This document shows, piece by piece, positions 1 to 7,404 of a DNA stretch of 36,318 nt. Source of the DNA: CAYVQE01 sp964633205 (GTDB lineage: Bacteria > Myxococcota > B64-G9); assembly GCA_964633205.1 (NCBI GenBank), contig CAZWFN010000053.1, forward strand, positions 1 to 36,318, read 5' to 3'. Under the pieces are notes generated by a model. That model was not told the DNA's origin and did no database searches. It was given only the letters and a program-made list of their open reading frames with translations. Positions within the stretch are counted from its first letter, which is position 1, and every line of letters starts with the position of its first letter. A program made the translations under genes and the position numbers.

Positions 1-726
1 TCCGCCGGCCGCCCCGGCGCCGCCCCCGGCGCCGCCGGAGTCGGCCAGCGGCTCGCAGCCGGCCTGGGCCCCGCCGCCACCGCCGCCGGGTCCGTGGCCG
101 TCGCCACCGCCGGCCGACCCGCCGGCGAATCCACCCGGGCCGCCGCGGCCGGGCCGGCCCGCGGCAGCAGGCGGCATCAACCCGGCCGTGCCGCTGGCGT
201 CGAGCCCACCCTTGATGTCGATCTGGCGGCAGACCAGAAACACCGCGACGCGGTCGCCGCGCACCCGCAGCACGGCGTTGGGCTGGATGTACAGCTCGGC
301 CAGGCCGATCACGGCCAGCGGCGCTGCCTGCGGGTCGGCCTGGTCGACGATGCGCTGGAAGTCGAATTCCATGGTCTCCCCGCCGCTGCGCAGCTCGAAC
401 GCATCGGTGTCCAGCTCACCTTCGCCGGTCAGCCGCAGCACCTGGTCCGAGGCGCACAGCCAGTCCTGCGCCTGCGGGCCCAGGTTCGAGATCCGCAGCC
501 GGCCGCCATCACCGCCGTCGCCGTCGACCGCGCCATCGGCGTCGGCCGGGCCCCCGTCGCCGGGCCGCTGGCACACCCCGTCCAGGCAGTGGTAACCGGG
601 CAGGCAGGCGCCGTGCTCATCGCACAGCTTGCCGTCGAGCAGGCCGGCGTCCAGGCAGCCGGCGGTCGCCGCGACCGCGACCAGCAGCCCGAGCGAGCGG
701 ACCGGGTATGGCAGCGCAGGGCACAT
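1..726 (-). CDS. Cys/Gly-rich lipoprotein, C-terminus cut by window edge
   Basis: The reading frame opens with ATG at 724-726 (minus) and runs 242 codons without a stop to base 1, so the C-terminus lies outside the window. The N-terminus is a hydrophobic signal (LGLLVAVAATAGC) with a lipobox ending in TAGC, so it is probably lipid-anchored in the cell envelope. It is followed by a short Cys-rich segment (CDEHGACLPGYHCLDGVC), an Asp/Gly-rich linker, a globular stretch of about 110 residues, then a Gly-rich repeat region at the edge. This Cys knot plus poly-Gly layout is common in myxobacterial surface lipoproteins. No enzymatic motif is visible; function unknown. Overlapping plus-strand frames are compositional shadows. 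Confidence 0.72.
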   Translation of the reverse strand, partial: MCPALPYPVRSLGLLVAVAATAGCLDAGLLDGKLCDEHGACLPGYHCLDGVCQRPGDGGPADADGAVDGDGGDGGRLRISNLGPQAQDWLCASDQVLRLTGEGELDTDAFELRSGGETMEFDFQRIVDQADPQAAPLAVIGLAELYIQPNAVLRVRGDRVAVFLVCRQIDIKGGLDASGTAGLMPPAAAGRPGRGGPGGFAGGSAGGGDGHGPGGGGGGAQAGCEPLADSGGAGGGAGAAGG

Positions 727-799
727 GGGACCATTCTAGAACAGACCCACCGCATTGGCCATCGTCGCAGCGGAGCGGCTCGGCGGCCGGAAGCAGCCC

Positions 800-990
800 C
801 TGATTTCCCACCTCGGCCGCGATCTCTGCGGACCGAGAACCGCTCGCAAAGCTCGCAGGCCCGGCTTCGCCGTCAGACCGGCAGATTCAATGCTCGACGT
901 AGATGACTACGACTCCGCTTGAATCCGCCGGTCTTCCTTGACCTCGCGGCCGATCTGGGAAATCAGCCAGATAGTGCTGGGAGATTCTGG
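800..990. repeat. Intergenic palindromic element A, with nested hairpin
   Basis: Most of the 367-base gap between the lipoprotein and the thioredoxin gene is this element. Its arms at 800-822 and 944-966 are inverted copies (21 of 23 positions match; core CTGATTTCCCA then TCGGCCGCGA). Nested inside is a second inverted repeat, 877-890 with 919-932 (13 of 14), whose inner part also pairs (GTAG atga CTAC). The right flank, 967-990, ends in GTGCTGGGAGATTCTGG, which recurs in element B. No gene is seen here; the forward frames across it look like shadows. Confidence 0.65.
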
Positions 991-1003
991 CAGCCGCCCC
1001 CCC

Positions 1004-1031
1004 TTGTCATCTCTGCGATACGGGCTATATT
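1004..1031 (+). promoter_or_regulatory. Sigma70-like promoter for the thioredoxin gene
   Basis: TTGTCA (1004-1009), a 16-base spacer and TATATT (1026-1031) give 5 of 6 matches in each hexamer. The expected start is near 1038, directly at the first copy of a 12-base tandem repeat and about 56 bases before the ATG at 1094. Confidence 0.6.
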
Positions 1032-1038
1032 GCGGTCC

Positions 1039-1062
1039 CAGGTGATTCGGCAGGTGATTCGG
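1039..1062. repeat. 12-base tandem repeat in thioredoxin leader
   Basis: CAGGTGATTCGG occurs twice back to back (1039-1050, 1051-1062), starting at the predicted transcription start. It could be an operator or a simple slippage repeat. Confidence 0.6.
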
Positions 1063-1093
1063 CACGGGCCGACAGGCCCGGGGGAGCATGGAC

Positions 1094-1897
1094 ATGGCGA
1101 CCATAGCGCTGACCAAGGACAACTTGCAGCAGACCATCGACGACAACGACATCGTGCTGATCGATTTCTGGGCCGAGTGGTGCGGGCCCTGCAAGATGTT
1201 CGGTCCGGTGTTCGAGAAGGCCTCGGAGAAGTACCCCGACGTGGCGTTCGCCAAGTGCGACACCCAGGCCCAGCCCGAGGTGGCCGCCGCCTTCGATGTG
1301 CAGTCGATCCCCACCCTGGCCGTGTTTCGCGACAAGGTGCTGTTGTTTCTTCAGCCCGGGGCATTGCCGCCGCAGGCGCTCGACGAGATCATCGACAAGG
1401 TCAAGGGTCTGGATATGGACGAGGTGCGCGCCACCATCGCCGATGAGGCCAAGGCGGCCGAGTCCGGCAAGGGCCCGGACACCGCCGCCGCCCCGGCGCC
1501 CGACGCGACGCCGGCGGGCCGGCGGGTCGAGGATGCGCCGGCCGCTGCGCCGTCTCCCGCAGCGGCCGACGAGCAGGCCAAGGTGGTGACCACCACCCAG
1601 GTGGGCGAAGGCCTGGCCCATCTGTCGGACGACTTCGTGCTGCGGCGCCAGGGGGTGACGCGCGATTTTCTGCAACAGGCCCGCTCCAGCGAAGGGGTGG
1701 CCCGCAAGGTGCTCGAGATGTACGATCGGGTGCGGCAGGAGACGATCGAGAACGGTGCCGAGGGCCGCGAGCGGATGCGCGGCGAACTGGACGCCTGGGA
1801 TTTCGATCCGGATCGCGATCTGCAGTCGGTCGATGCCGAGACCCGCAGCGAGCTCAAGGCGGTGCTGCGGGCCATCGACGAGCTGATGGGCGAATGA
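1094..1897 (+). CDS. Thioredoxin-domain protein with long C-terminal extension
   Basis: Residues 1-105 are a thioredoxin fold with the intact redox motif WCGPC, preceded by IDFWAEW and followed by the cis-proline loop SIPT, so a disulfide reductase or chaperone-like role in the cytoplasm is expected (no signal peptide). The protein is 267 residues, over twice the size of plain thioredoxin (about 105). An Ala/Pro-rich linker (about 135-165) leads to a charged helical C-terminal domain of about 100 residues that I do not recognise. ATG 1094 is preferred over ATG 1088 because GGGGAG at 1081-1086 is 7 bases from it and only 1 base from the earlier ATG. The gene stands alone with its own promoter. 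Confidence 0.85.
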   Translation: MATIALTKDNLQQTIDDNDIVLIDFWAEWCGPCKMFGPVFEKASEKYPDVAFAKCDTQAQPEVAAAFDVQSIPTLAVFRDKVLLFLQPGALPPQALDEIIDKVKGLDMDEVRATIADEAKAAESGKGPDTAAAPAPDATPAGRRVEDAPAAAPSPAAADEQAKVVTTTQVGEGLAHLSDDFVLRRQGVTRDFLQQARSSEGVARKVLEMYDRVRQETIENGAEGRERMRGELDAWDFDPDRDLQSVDAETRSELKAVLRAIDELMGE

Positions 1898-1970
1898 GAG
1901 CTTCCAGGGACAGGTCTCGATGAACCTGCGCCGAGCAAGTCACGGACCGAATAGAAAGCAACAGCGGCTG

Positions 1971-2035
1971 GCAGAATCTACCGGCACCATCTTACTGATC
2001 TGGTAAATCAGGCACATGGTGCTGGGAGATTCTGG
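1971..2035. repeat. Intergenic palindromic element B
   Basis: A 65-base imperfect palindrome: arms 1971-1990 and 2016-2035 match at 17 of 20 positions (left GCAGAATCTACCGGCACCAT), with an inner CTGAT/ATCAG pair. Its right half (GATCTGGtAAATCAG then GTGCTGGGAGATTCTGG) nearly repeats the right half of element A. It lies between the thioredoxin stop and the rhomboid promoter, so it could also terminate transcription of the first gene. Confidence 0.65.
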
Positions 2036-2056
2036 TCCGGCGGCGCGGCGCGCGCT

Positions 2057-2085
2057 TTGACGCGGGCGCCGGGGGTGATTATACC
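2057..2085 (+). promoter_or_regulatory. Sigma70-like promoter, leaderless, for the rhomboid gene
   Basis: TTGACG (2057-2062), a 17-base spacer and TATACC (2080-2085). The expected start, about 7 bases downstream, coincides with the ATG at 2092, and no Shine-Dalgarno is visible, so the mRNA is probably leaderless. Confidence 0.6.
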
Positions 2086-2091
2086 CATGCC

Positions 2092-3261
2092 ATGTTCATC
2101 CCCATCGGCGACACCCCCAACCCGCGCAACTACACCCCGTGGGTGACCTACGGCCTGATCCTGGCCAACGTCGCCGTCTACCTGTTCATCAGCCTGCCCC
2201 TGTCGGGCCGCCCCCCTGATCCGAGCGATCCCCTGCTGCAGGAGTATTTGCGCTTTCTGGCCCCCTCGCTGCCGCCCGGCACCAGCCTGCGCCAGGTGCT
2301 CGCCCAGCTGTCGGCCTACGACCTGTTCACCTTCGCCCACGGCTACAAGCCGGGCGCGCCCGAGGCCGGCGACCTGCTGTTTTCTCTGTTCTTGCACGGC
2401 GGCTTTCTCCATCTGGCCGGCAACATGCTGTTTTTGTGGATCTTCGGCGACAACGTCGAGCACCGGCTGGGCCGCGCTGGTTTTCTATTGGTCTACCTGG
2501 CCAGCGGCGTGGTGGCCACCCTGGCTTTCGCCGCGCTGGCCGGCGACTCGCTGCGGCCGCTGGTGGGCGCCTCCGGGGCCATATCGGGCGTGCTGGGGCT
2601 GTACTTCTTGTTGTTTCCGCGCAACCAGGTGCGGGTGCTGATCTTTCTGGTCTTCATCTTCGACATCTGGCTGCTGCCGGCGCGCTGGGTGCTGGGCTTC
2701 TACGTGATCGTCGACAACCTGCTGCCGCTGCTGCTGGGCCCGGAATCGACCGTGGCCTATGGTGCTCATCTGGGGGGCTTCGTGGCCGGGCTGGCGGTGG
2801 CCGGTCTCGGTGAGCGGCTGGGCTGGAGTTGGCCCTGGTCGCAGCAGGCGCGGCTGCGGCTCGGCGGCCGGTCGCGCCGCGGCCGCCATGACGGCGTCGA
2901 AGCGGTGCGCCGGGCGCTGGCTGCGGCCGCGCCGGAGCGGGCTCGGCTGGCGCTGGAGCAGTTGCCCGCGGCTCGGGTGGCCGAGCTGGAACCCGAGGAG
3001 TGCGCGGTGTTGGCCGACTGGTTGCAGGCGGCCGGCCATGAGGCGGCCGCCTCGAGCCTGCTGCGCCGCTGCCTGGCGAGCCATCCGCGTTCCGATCGGC
3101 TGGCCCGGGTGTACCTGGCCCTGGGCCTGCTGCGGCTGGAGCAAGGCCAGCCCACCGCTGCCTATCAACACCTGCTCAGCGCGCTGGACCACGATCCCGA
3201 TCCCATCACCGCCAACCGGGCCCGGGCCGCGCTGGCTCGGATCGAACGCCAGCGTCGCTAA
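2092..3261 (+). CDS. Rhomboid-family intramembrane serine protease
   Basis: A 389-residue polytopic inner-membrane protein that should cleave transmembrane substrates within the bilayer. Rhomboid landmarks are all present: the HxxxN motif in FLHLAGNMLFLW, the catalytic serine in GASGAISG, and the catalytic histidine in AYGAHLGGFVAG. About six hydrophobic segments lie in residues 18-240. Residues about 250-389 form a soluble Ala/Leu/Arg-rich helical tail with TPR-like spacing (CLASHP, LGLLRLEQGQPTAAYQHLLSAL), beyond the usual rhomboid core. ATG 2092 directly follows the predicted -10 box, so translation is probably leaderless. The substrate is unknown. Confidence 0.88.
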   Translation: MFIPIGDTPNPRNYTPWVTYGLILANVAVYLFISLPLSGRPPDPSDPLLQEYLRFLAPSLPPGTSLRQVLAQLSAYDLFTFAHGYKPGAPEAGDLLFSLFLHGGFLHLAGNMLFLWIFGDNVEHRLGRAGFLLVYLASGVVATLAFAALAGDSLRPLVGASGAISGVLGLYFLLFPRNQVRVLIFLVFIFDIWLLPARWVLGFYVIVDNLLPLLLGPESTVAYGAHLGGFVAGLAVAGLGERLGWSWPWSQQARLRLGGRSRRGRHDGVEAVRRALAAAAPERARLALEQLPAARVAELEPEECAVLADWLQAAGHEAAASSLLRRCLASHPRSDRLARVYLALGLLRLEQGQPTAAYQHLLSALDHDPDPITANRARAALARIERQRR

Positions 3262-3272
3262 GGGCCCGCGGC

Positions 3273-3301
3273 TTGGACGCGGCGGCGATTCGTGCTTTAC
3301 T
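3273..3301 (+). promoter_or_regulatory. Candidate promoter for the small lipoprotein gene
   Basis: TTGGAC (3273-3278), a 17-base spacer and TTTACT (3296-3301) lie between the rhomboid stop and the lipoprotein start. The -10 box matches 4 of 6; the -35 box is weaker. Confidence 0.4.
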
Positions 3302-3340
3302 CGTGAGGCGAAACGCTTCGACGTCAAAGGGAGGCTGGCG

Positions 3341-3814
3341 ATGCGCCGGGCACTGACACTAGCCGCTTGTCTGCTGTGGACCGCCACCCTGGTGGCCGGT
3401 TGCGAGAAGACCAAGGTCGATCGGGCCGAGGACATTCTGGAGCGCATGATCGAGTTGCAGGTCGATGGCTTGGAGCAGTACATCGACATGGTCGACGAGT
3501 ACTCCGACATCTGCAACAAGTGTGTCCGCGACACCAAGGCCCTGGCCGATCGGATCGAATCCCAGATGCAGGGGCTGCTGGGCCAATGGAACCAGATGAA
3601 GACGCAGATGCCCACCGCCGACTACCGCCAGGCCGTCGAGAACGTCACCGCCGACGCCCGCGAGGCCTTCAAGCAGGTGGGCGAGATTCGCGACGGGGCC
3701 TTCGAGGTGTTCGAGGAGTACCAGGAAAACTGCCCGGGCCAGGTCGCCGAGGTGTACAACAACATGGAGCGCGTGAGCGGCCTGTTCTCCTCGACCATCG
3801 GCTACGAGTTCTGA
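3341..3814 (+). CDS. Small helical lipoprotein
   Basis: 157 residues. The N-terminus (MRRALTLAACLLWTATLVAGC) is a signal peptide with lipobox VAGC, so the mature protein is lipid-anchored. The rest is charged and mostly helical, with heptad-like stretches (DRAEDILERMIELQVDGLEQ) and three Cys residues (CNKC and one near residue 135) that may form disulfides in the periplasm. I do not recognise the family. AAAGGGAGG at 3326-3334 supports the ATG at 3341. It is followed by an NfeD-like gene, but a 45-base gap gives little evidence of coupling. Confidence 0.75.
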   Translation: MRRALTLAACLLWTATLVAGCEKTKVDRAEDILERMIELQVDGLEQYIDMVDEYSDICNKCVRDTKALADRIESQMQGLLGQWNQMKTQMPTADYRQAVENVTADAREAFKQVGEIRDGAFEVFEEYQENCPGQVAEVYNNMERVSGLFSSTIGYEF

Positions 3815-3859
3815 AAGCTTCGCTGCCGCCCGGCGACCGCCCGCGGTCGGGGACCCCGA

Positions 3860-4285
3860 ATGGCGCGCAGGACGAACACCGGACGCACGGTGGCCAAGTA
3901 CGCCCTGCTGCAGCTGCCCGATGTGCTGCTGCTGGTGCTGGCGCTGTGGCTGGTCGACCACTGGCATCCGGTGGCCGGTTGGGTGTGGGCCGTGGTGCTG
4001 GCCGCCTGGGGGGTCAAGGTGGTCGTGCTGTTGCCCTTCGTCTGGAGCGCCTATCAGGACGGTCCGCCGGCTTATAGCTACTCGCCGGTGGGCGCGGCGG
4101 CGGTGGCCCACGAACCCATCGACCCGGTGGGGCGGGTCCGCTTGCGCGGCGAGCTGTGGCGCGCCGAGCTGGTCGCGGAGGCCAGGCCGGTGGCGGCCGG
4201 TGAGCCGGTGCGGGTGGTCGGCTCCCGCGGACTGACGCTGGAGGTGGCCGCAGTCGATGTGGCCCGGGACGGGACCGGCCGCTGA
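3860..4285 (+). CDS. NfeD-like membrane protein
   Basis: 141 residues: two hydrophobic segments (about 17-34 and 39-61), then a soluble domain with an OB-fold-like pattern (VGRVRLRGELWRAEL, AGEPVRVVGSRGLTLEV) typical of the NfeD C-terminal domain. That pattern, in which the Gly-rich GLTLEV strand ends the barrel, is the main evidence. NfeD proteins assist membrane-protein quality control with stomatin/SPFH partners; no such partner is next to it. The upstream rhomboid is a compatible neighbour in function, although this is only suggestive. Confidence 0.7.
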   Translation: MARRTNTGRTVAKYALLQLPDVLLLVLALWLVDHWHPVAGWVWAVVLAAWGVKVVVLLPFVWSAYQDGPPAYSYSPVGAAAVAHEPIDPVGRVRLRGELWRAELVAEARPVAAGEPVRVVGSRGLTLEVAAVDVARDGTGR

Positions 4286-4343
4286 GAGGCGGCGGCCGGG
4301 CTGAAAATGGGCCGGCGCAGAAGCGTCGGCGTGGAGCGGGATC

Positions 4344-4814
4344 ATGGTGCGATTGGAGCCGATGACCGAGGCCGAGCTGGCCGAGCTGCGGCGCCAGACG
4401 GTGGCCGACTTCACTTCGGGCAAGTGCGCCGCCGGCTACCTGGACGCCGAACGCGCCCGGTCCCTGGCCGAGCAGACCTTCGACGGACTGCTGCCCGACG
4501 GGCTGGACAGCGCGGGCCAGCAGCTGCTGGCCGTGCTCGACGCCGCCACCGGTGAGCGGGTGGGGCTGTTGTGGTTCGGCTTGACCGACCAGGGAGCCGG
4601 GCCCTTGGCCTACATCTTCGGCGGGCTGATCCGCGCGCCCCACCGGCGCCGAGGCTATGCCCGTGCCGCCCTGCAGGCGCTGGAGCGCGCGGCCGCCGGG
4701 GCCGGCGCGCGCCAGGTGGCGCTGCAGCTGTTCGGCGGCAACGCCGCCGCCCGGACCCTGTTCGAGCAAGCCGGCTATCGCGTCAGCGACGTGATGCTGG
4801 CCAAGCCGCTCTGA
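4344..4814 (+). CDS. GNAT-family N-acetyltransferase
   Basis: 156 residues with a GNAT fold. The acetyl-CoA pyrophosphate loop is seen in RAPHRRRGYARAALQALE (motif A, R-x-x-G-x-A form), preceded by the beta-4 strand AYIFGGLI and followed by VALQLFGGNAAARTLFEQAGY, the usual motif B ending. The N-terminal part (EAELAELRRQTVADF...Y) resembles GNATs that often sit alone as resistance or small-molecule acetylases. The acceptor substrate cannot be read from the sequence. A 14-base gap separates it from the next gene, so co-transcription is likely. Confidence 0.82.
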   Translation: MVRLEPMTEAELAELRRQTVADFTSGKCAAGYLDAERARSLAEQTFDGLLPDGLDSAGQQLLAVLDAATGERVGLLWFGLTDQGAGPLAYIFGGLIRAPHRRRGYARAALQALERAAAGAGARQVALQLFGGNAAARTLFEQAGYRVSDVMLAKPL

Positions 4815-4828
4815 CCCCGAGGGCCGGA

Positions 4829-5419
4829 ATGCAGACCCTGGCCGGCCGAGCCGAGCACAGCGAGGCGATCAAGAAGAGCCGTTTCATCGCCCGGGCGGCG
4901 CCGGTGGAATCGGTGGTCGCGGCGCTGGCTTTCATCGAAGCGGTCAGCGAGCCCCAGGCGACCCACAACTGTTGGGCCTATCGCCTGGGCGACGCCTACC
5001 GCTTCAACGACGACGGCGAGCCGGGGGGCACTGCGGGCAAGCCCATTCTAGGCGCCATCGAGCGGGCCGGCCTCGACGGCGTGGTGGTGGTGGTCACGCG
5101 GTACTTCGGCGGTATCAAGCTCGGCGCCGGCGGGCTGGCGCGCGCCTACGGCTCCTGCGCGGCCGCTTGCTTGCGCGCTGCTCCCAAGCGCCGGCGGGTG
5201 CCGCGGACGCGGCTGCGGGTGGGGGTCGATTTCGAGGCGGCCGGCGCGCTGCATGCGCTGGTCGAGCGCTTCGCCGCCGAGCGCGCCGGCGAGCATTACT
5301 CCGACGCCGGGTTGGAGCTGGAGCTGACCATCGCCGATGCCCGGCGGCCGGAGTTCGAGGCGGCGCTGCGCGATGCCACCAGCGGTGCGGTACGGATCGA
5401 GCCTGTCGCTGCGGATTGA
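4829..5419 (+). CDS. YigZ/IMPACT (UPF0029) family protein
   Basis: 196 residues, the usual length. The N-terminal UPF0029 domain has the family signature: KKSRFIA near residue 14, ATHNCWAYRLG, DDGEPGGTAGKPIL and VTRYFGGIKLGAGGLARAYG. A small C-terminal domain (about 125-196) matches the DUF1949-like part of bacterial YigZ. Members are linked to translation control or nucleic-acid binding, but no reaction is established. ATG 4829 follows GAGGGCCGG. It ends 18 bases before the convergent ligase gene. Confidence 0.9.
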   Translation: MQTLAGRAEHSEAIKKSRFIARAAPVESVVAALAFIEAVSEPQATHNCWAYRLGDAYRFNDDGEPGGTAGKPILGAIERAGLDGVVVVVTRYFGGIKLGAGGLARAYGSCAAACLRAAPKRRRVPRTRLRVGVDFEAAGALHALVERFAAERAGEHYSDAGLELELTIADARRPEFEAALRDATSGAVRIEPVAAD

Positions 5420-5437
5420 TCCCGACCGGCGACCGCC

Positions 5438-6817
5438 TCAGTCCGAATCCAGGATGCGATCGATGGCCCGGGCGTCGCGTTTGCCGGCCCCGGTGGTGGG
5501 GATGGCATCCAGCCGCAGCAGCCGCCGGGGCATGGCCGGCGGCGGCAGCTGGTCGGCCAGCGCCTGGCGCAGCGCGGTCTCGTCGCGGGTGCTGACCACC
5601 AGCGCGACGATCTCGGCCAGCCGGCCGGGCCGCTCGCGGGCCAGCACGCAGGCGTCATCGACCCCGGGCACTGCGCGCAGCTTCTGCTCGACCTCCAGCA
5701 GGTCGACCCGTTTGCCGCCGACCTTGACGATGCCGTCGGCCCGGCCCAGCAGCACGAAGCGGCCGGCACCCCCAGGCGCGGCCCGATCGCCGGTGACATA
5801 CAGCCCTGCCGGATTGCGGTCGAGCCCGGGCGACAGGTGGGCCGAGTCCACCGCCAGCCGGTCGCCGGCCAACGCCCAGCGCACCCCGGCCAACGGGCTC
5901 CACTCGGACTCGCCGGCGGCGCGCTGGCGCACGGCGATGCCGCCGGTCTCGGTCGAGCCGTAGACCTCGCTGACCCCGACGCCGGTGTGTTCGCTGAAAC
6001 GGGCCCCGTCGGCCGCGTCCAGCATGCCCCCCGAGCTGAAGGCCAATCGCAACCCGGGCGCGCGCAGGTCGCTGCGCCGCAGTGCCCGGTAGTGGGCCGG
6101 GCCGGAGACGAACACGGTCGGCCGCTGGCGCTCGAGCGCGGCGGCGATCTCGGCCGGCAGCACCGGGCTGGCCGCCACCACCCGGCCGCCGGCCACCAGC
6201 GGCAGCACGACCGAGAACAGCAGGCCGTAGATGTGCAGCGGGGGCACGCTGGCCAGGAACACGTCCTCGGGCCCGATGGCGAAGCGCTGCGCCAGCAGCC
6301 GCGCTTCGCCGAACAGGTTGGCCGGGGTCTTGGACCACACCCGGGGCCGGCCGGTGGAGCCGCCGGTGAACAGCTGGATGAAGGGCGCGTCTGCGGGACG
6401 CAGCACCGGCGACCAGTCGCTCGCCGGCGCCTCTCGGATGCCGGCCGGATCCAGCCGCTCCACTGCGCCCGGCAGCGGCTGGGCGGGCGCTGCCAGCGCC
6501 GCGGTGTATTCGGTGGCCTGGCGGGCCTCGGCCAGCACCGCCGGGCTGGTGGCGTGCGGCAGCACCAGCCGCGGCCCGCCGCCCAGGGCGGCCAGCAAGG
6601 CAGCGGCCACCAGCGCCTTGTCCTCGCTGGCCAAACAGACCGGTCCGTCGCCCAGCGGGGCCAGCCGCTCGCGCAGCCCGCGGGCGCGGGCCAGCAGCCC
6701 GGCGTAGCTGGGCCCCGGGCTGGCGAAGGCGCGCGCGCTGGAGCGCGGCAGCGCGATGGGCTCGCCGGCGTCCATGTCCAGCCCACTACCGCCTGGACCC
6801 GGCGTTGTCAAACCCAT
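5438..6817 (-). CDS. AMP-forming acyl/aryl ligase of the polyene cluster
   Basis: 459 residues, ANL adenylate-forming superfamily: P-loop FTGGSTGRPRV, core motif YGSTETGG, YVTGDRA and GRADGIVKVGGKRVDL at the hinge, and catalytic lysine in TGAGKRD near the C-terminus. The length and the GGSTGRPRVWSK variant resemble the short ACP ligases of aryl-polyene clusters, which activate the aryl starter and load it on ACP. Here the natural substrate would be the product of the ammonia-lyase at 17837 (inference). The start is uncertain: ATG 6817 has no ribosome site, while ATG 6775 (codon 15) lies 7 bases after a TTGACA-17-TAGTGG promoter and could be leaderless. Confidence 0.85.
   Translation of the reverse strand: MGLTTPGPGGSGLDMDAGEPIALPRSSARAFASPGPSYAGLLARARGLRERLAPLGDGPVCLASEDKALVAAALLAALGGGPRLVLPHATSPAVLAEARQATEYTAALAAPAQPLPGAVERLDPAGIREAPASDWSPVLRPADAPFIQLFTGGSTGRPRVWSKTPANLFGEARLLAQRFAIGPEDVFLASVPPLHIYGLLFSVVLPLVAGGRVVAASPVLPAEIAAALERQRPTVFVSGPAHYRALRRSDLRAPGLRLAFSSGGMLDAADGARFSEHTGVGVSEVYGSTETGGIAVRQRAAGESEWSPLAGVRWALAGDRLAVDSAHLSPGLDRNPAGLYVTGDRAAPGGAGRFVLLGRADGIVKVGGKRVDLLEVEQKLRAVPGVDDACVLARERPGRLAEIVALVVSTRDETALRQALADQLPPPAMPRRLLRLDAIPTTGAGKRDARAIDRILDSD
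6783..6811 (-). promoter_or_regulatory. Candidate minus promoter inside the 5' end of the ligase
   Basis: On the minus strand: TTGACA (6806-6811), 17 bases, TAGTGG (6783-6788), then 7 bases to an in-frame ATG at 6775. The -35 is perfect and the -10 poor. If active, it moves the ligase start to 6775. Confidence 0.3.
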
Positions 6818-6833
6818 GTCGGACGCGCCGCCA

Positions 6834-6862
6834 TTGACATTCCGGGGCCCGAGCGACTATCC
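6834..6862 (+). promoter_or_regulatory. Candidate promoter for the small membrane protein
   Basis: TTGACA (6834-6839), a 17-base spacer and CTATCC (6857-6862), in the gap divergent from the ligase. The -35 is perfect and the -10 weak. Confidence 0.35.
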
Positions 6863-6906
6863 GGAGAAGGGGCCCCGCCGCGGCGGCCCGACGGGAGTGC
6901 GAGCGC

Positions 6907-7404
6907 TTGCGTTTTTTCCGAAAGCTGGGGCTGCGCCTGGCGCGCATGGGGCCGGTGCGCCGGGCCATCGTGGAGCGGGCCGATCTGGGCCCCTTCCGCG
7001 CCCGGCCCTCGGCCCGGCTGCTGATCGGGGTGGGCCTGATCGGGCTGAGCATGCTGCTGGGCTGGCCGCTGATCGGAGCGCTGGGCACCCTGGCCATCTA
7101 TCTGGGCGAGCCCCTGGTGGCGGTCATCGGCGGGCCGGCCGCCTACGGTCTGAGCTGGGTGGTCTACGGCAGCGGATTGCTGGTGGCCGGTCGCGAGGCC
7201 CTGTACTACGCCGGGGTGTTCAACCGCTGGCTGCTGCGGGCGGTGGTCGAGCGTCTGGCTGGAGCCGCGGCGGTGGAGCAGCTGCGCGCCGAGGCGCAGC
7301 CGGCCGCGGAAGACACCGCCGGCGCTGCGGGCGCCGCCACCCCACCCGGCGCGGCCGAGCCGGACCCCGACCCGCTCAGCGAAACAGATCGGCGCTCGGG
7401 CTGA
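6907..7404 (+). CDS. Small membrane protein of unknown function
   Basis: 165 residues from TTG 6907, chosen because GGGAG at 6893-6897 is 9 bases upstream and no in-frame ATG precedes the basic RFFRKLGLRLARMG start. Two to three hydrophobic segments (about 38-56, 58-78, 80-98) are followed by a helical Ala/Pro/Glu-rich cytoplasmic tail. I do not recognise the family. It sits between the ligase and the export lipoprotein of the cluster, and its last 29 bases overlap the convergent lipoprotein gene, so it is probably part of the cluster. A transport or assembly role is only a guess. Confidence 0.6.
   Translation: MRFFRKLGLRLARMGPVRRAIVERADLGPFRARPSARLLIGVGLIGLSMLLGWPLIGALGTLAIYLGEPLVAVIGGPAAYGLSWVVYGSGLLVAGREALYYAGVFNRWLLRAVVERLAGAAAVEQLRAEAQPAAEDTAGAAGAATPPGAAEPDPDPLSETDRRSG

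Noticed and set aside
94..906. 270-codon plus-strand frame over the left-edge lipoprotein
   Set aside because: Its composition (Ala, Arg, Gln, Pro) is that of a shadow; the minus strand has a signal peptide, lipobox and Cys-rich module.
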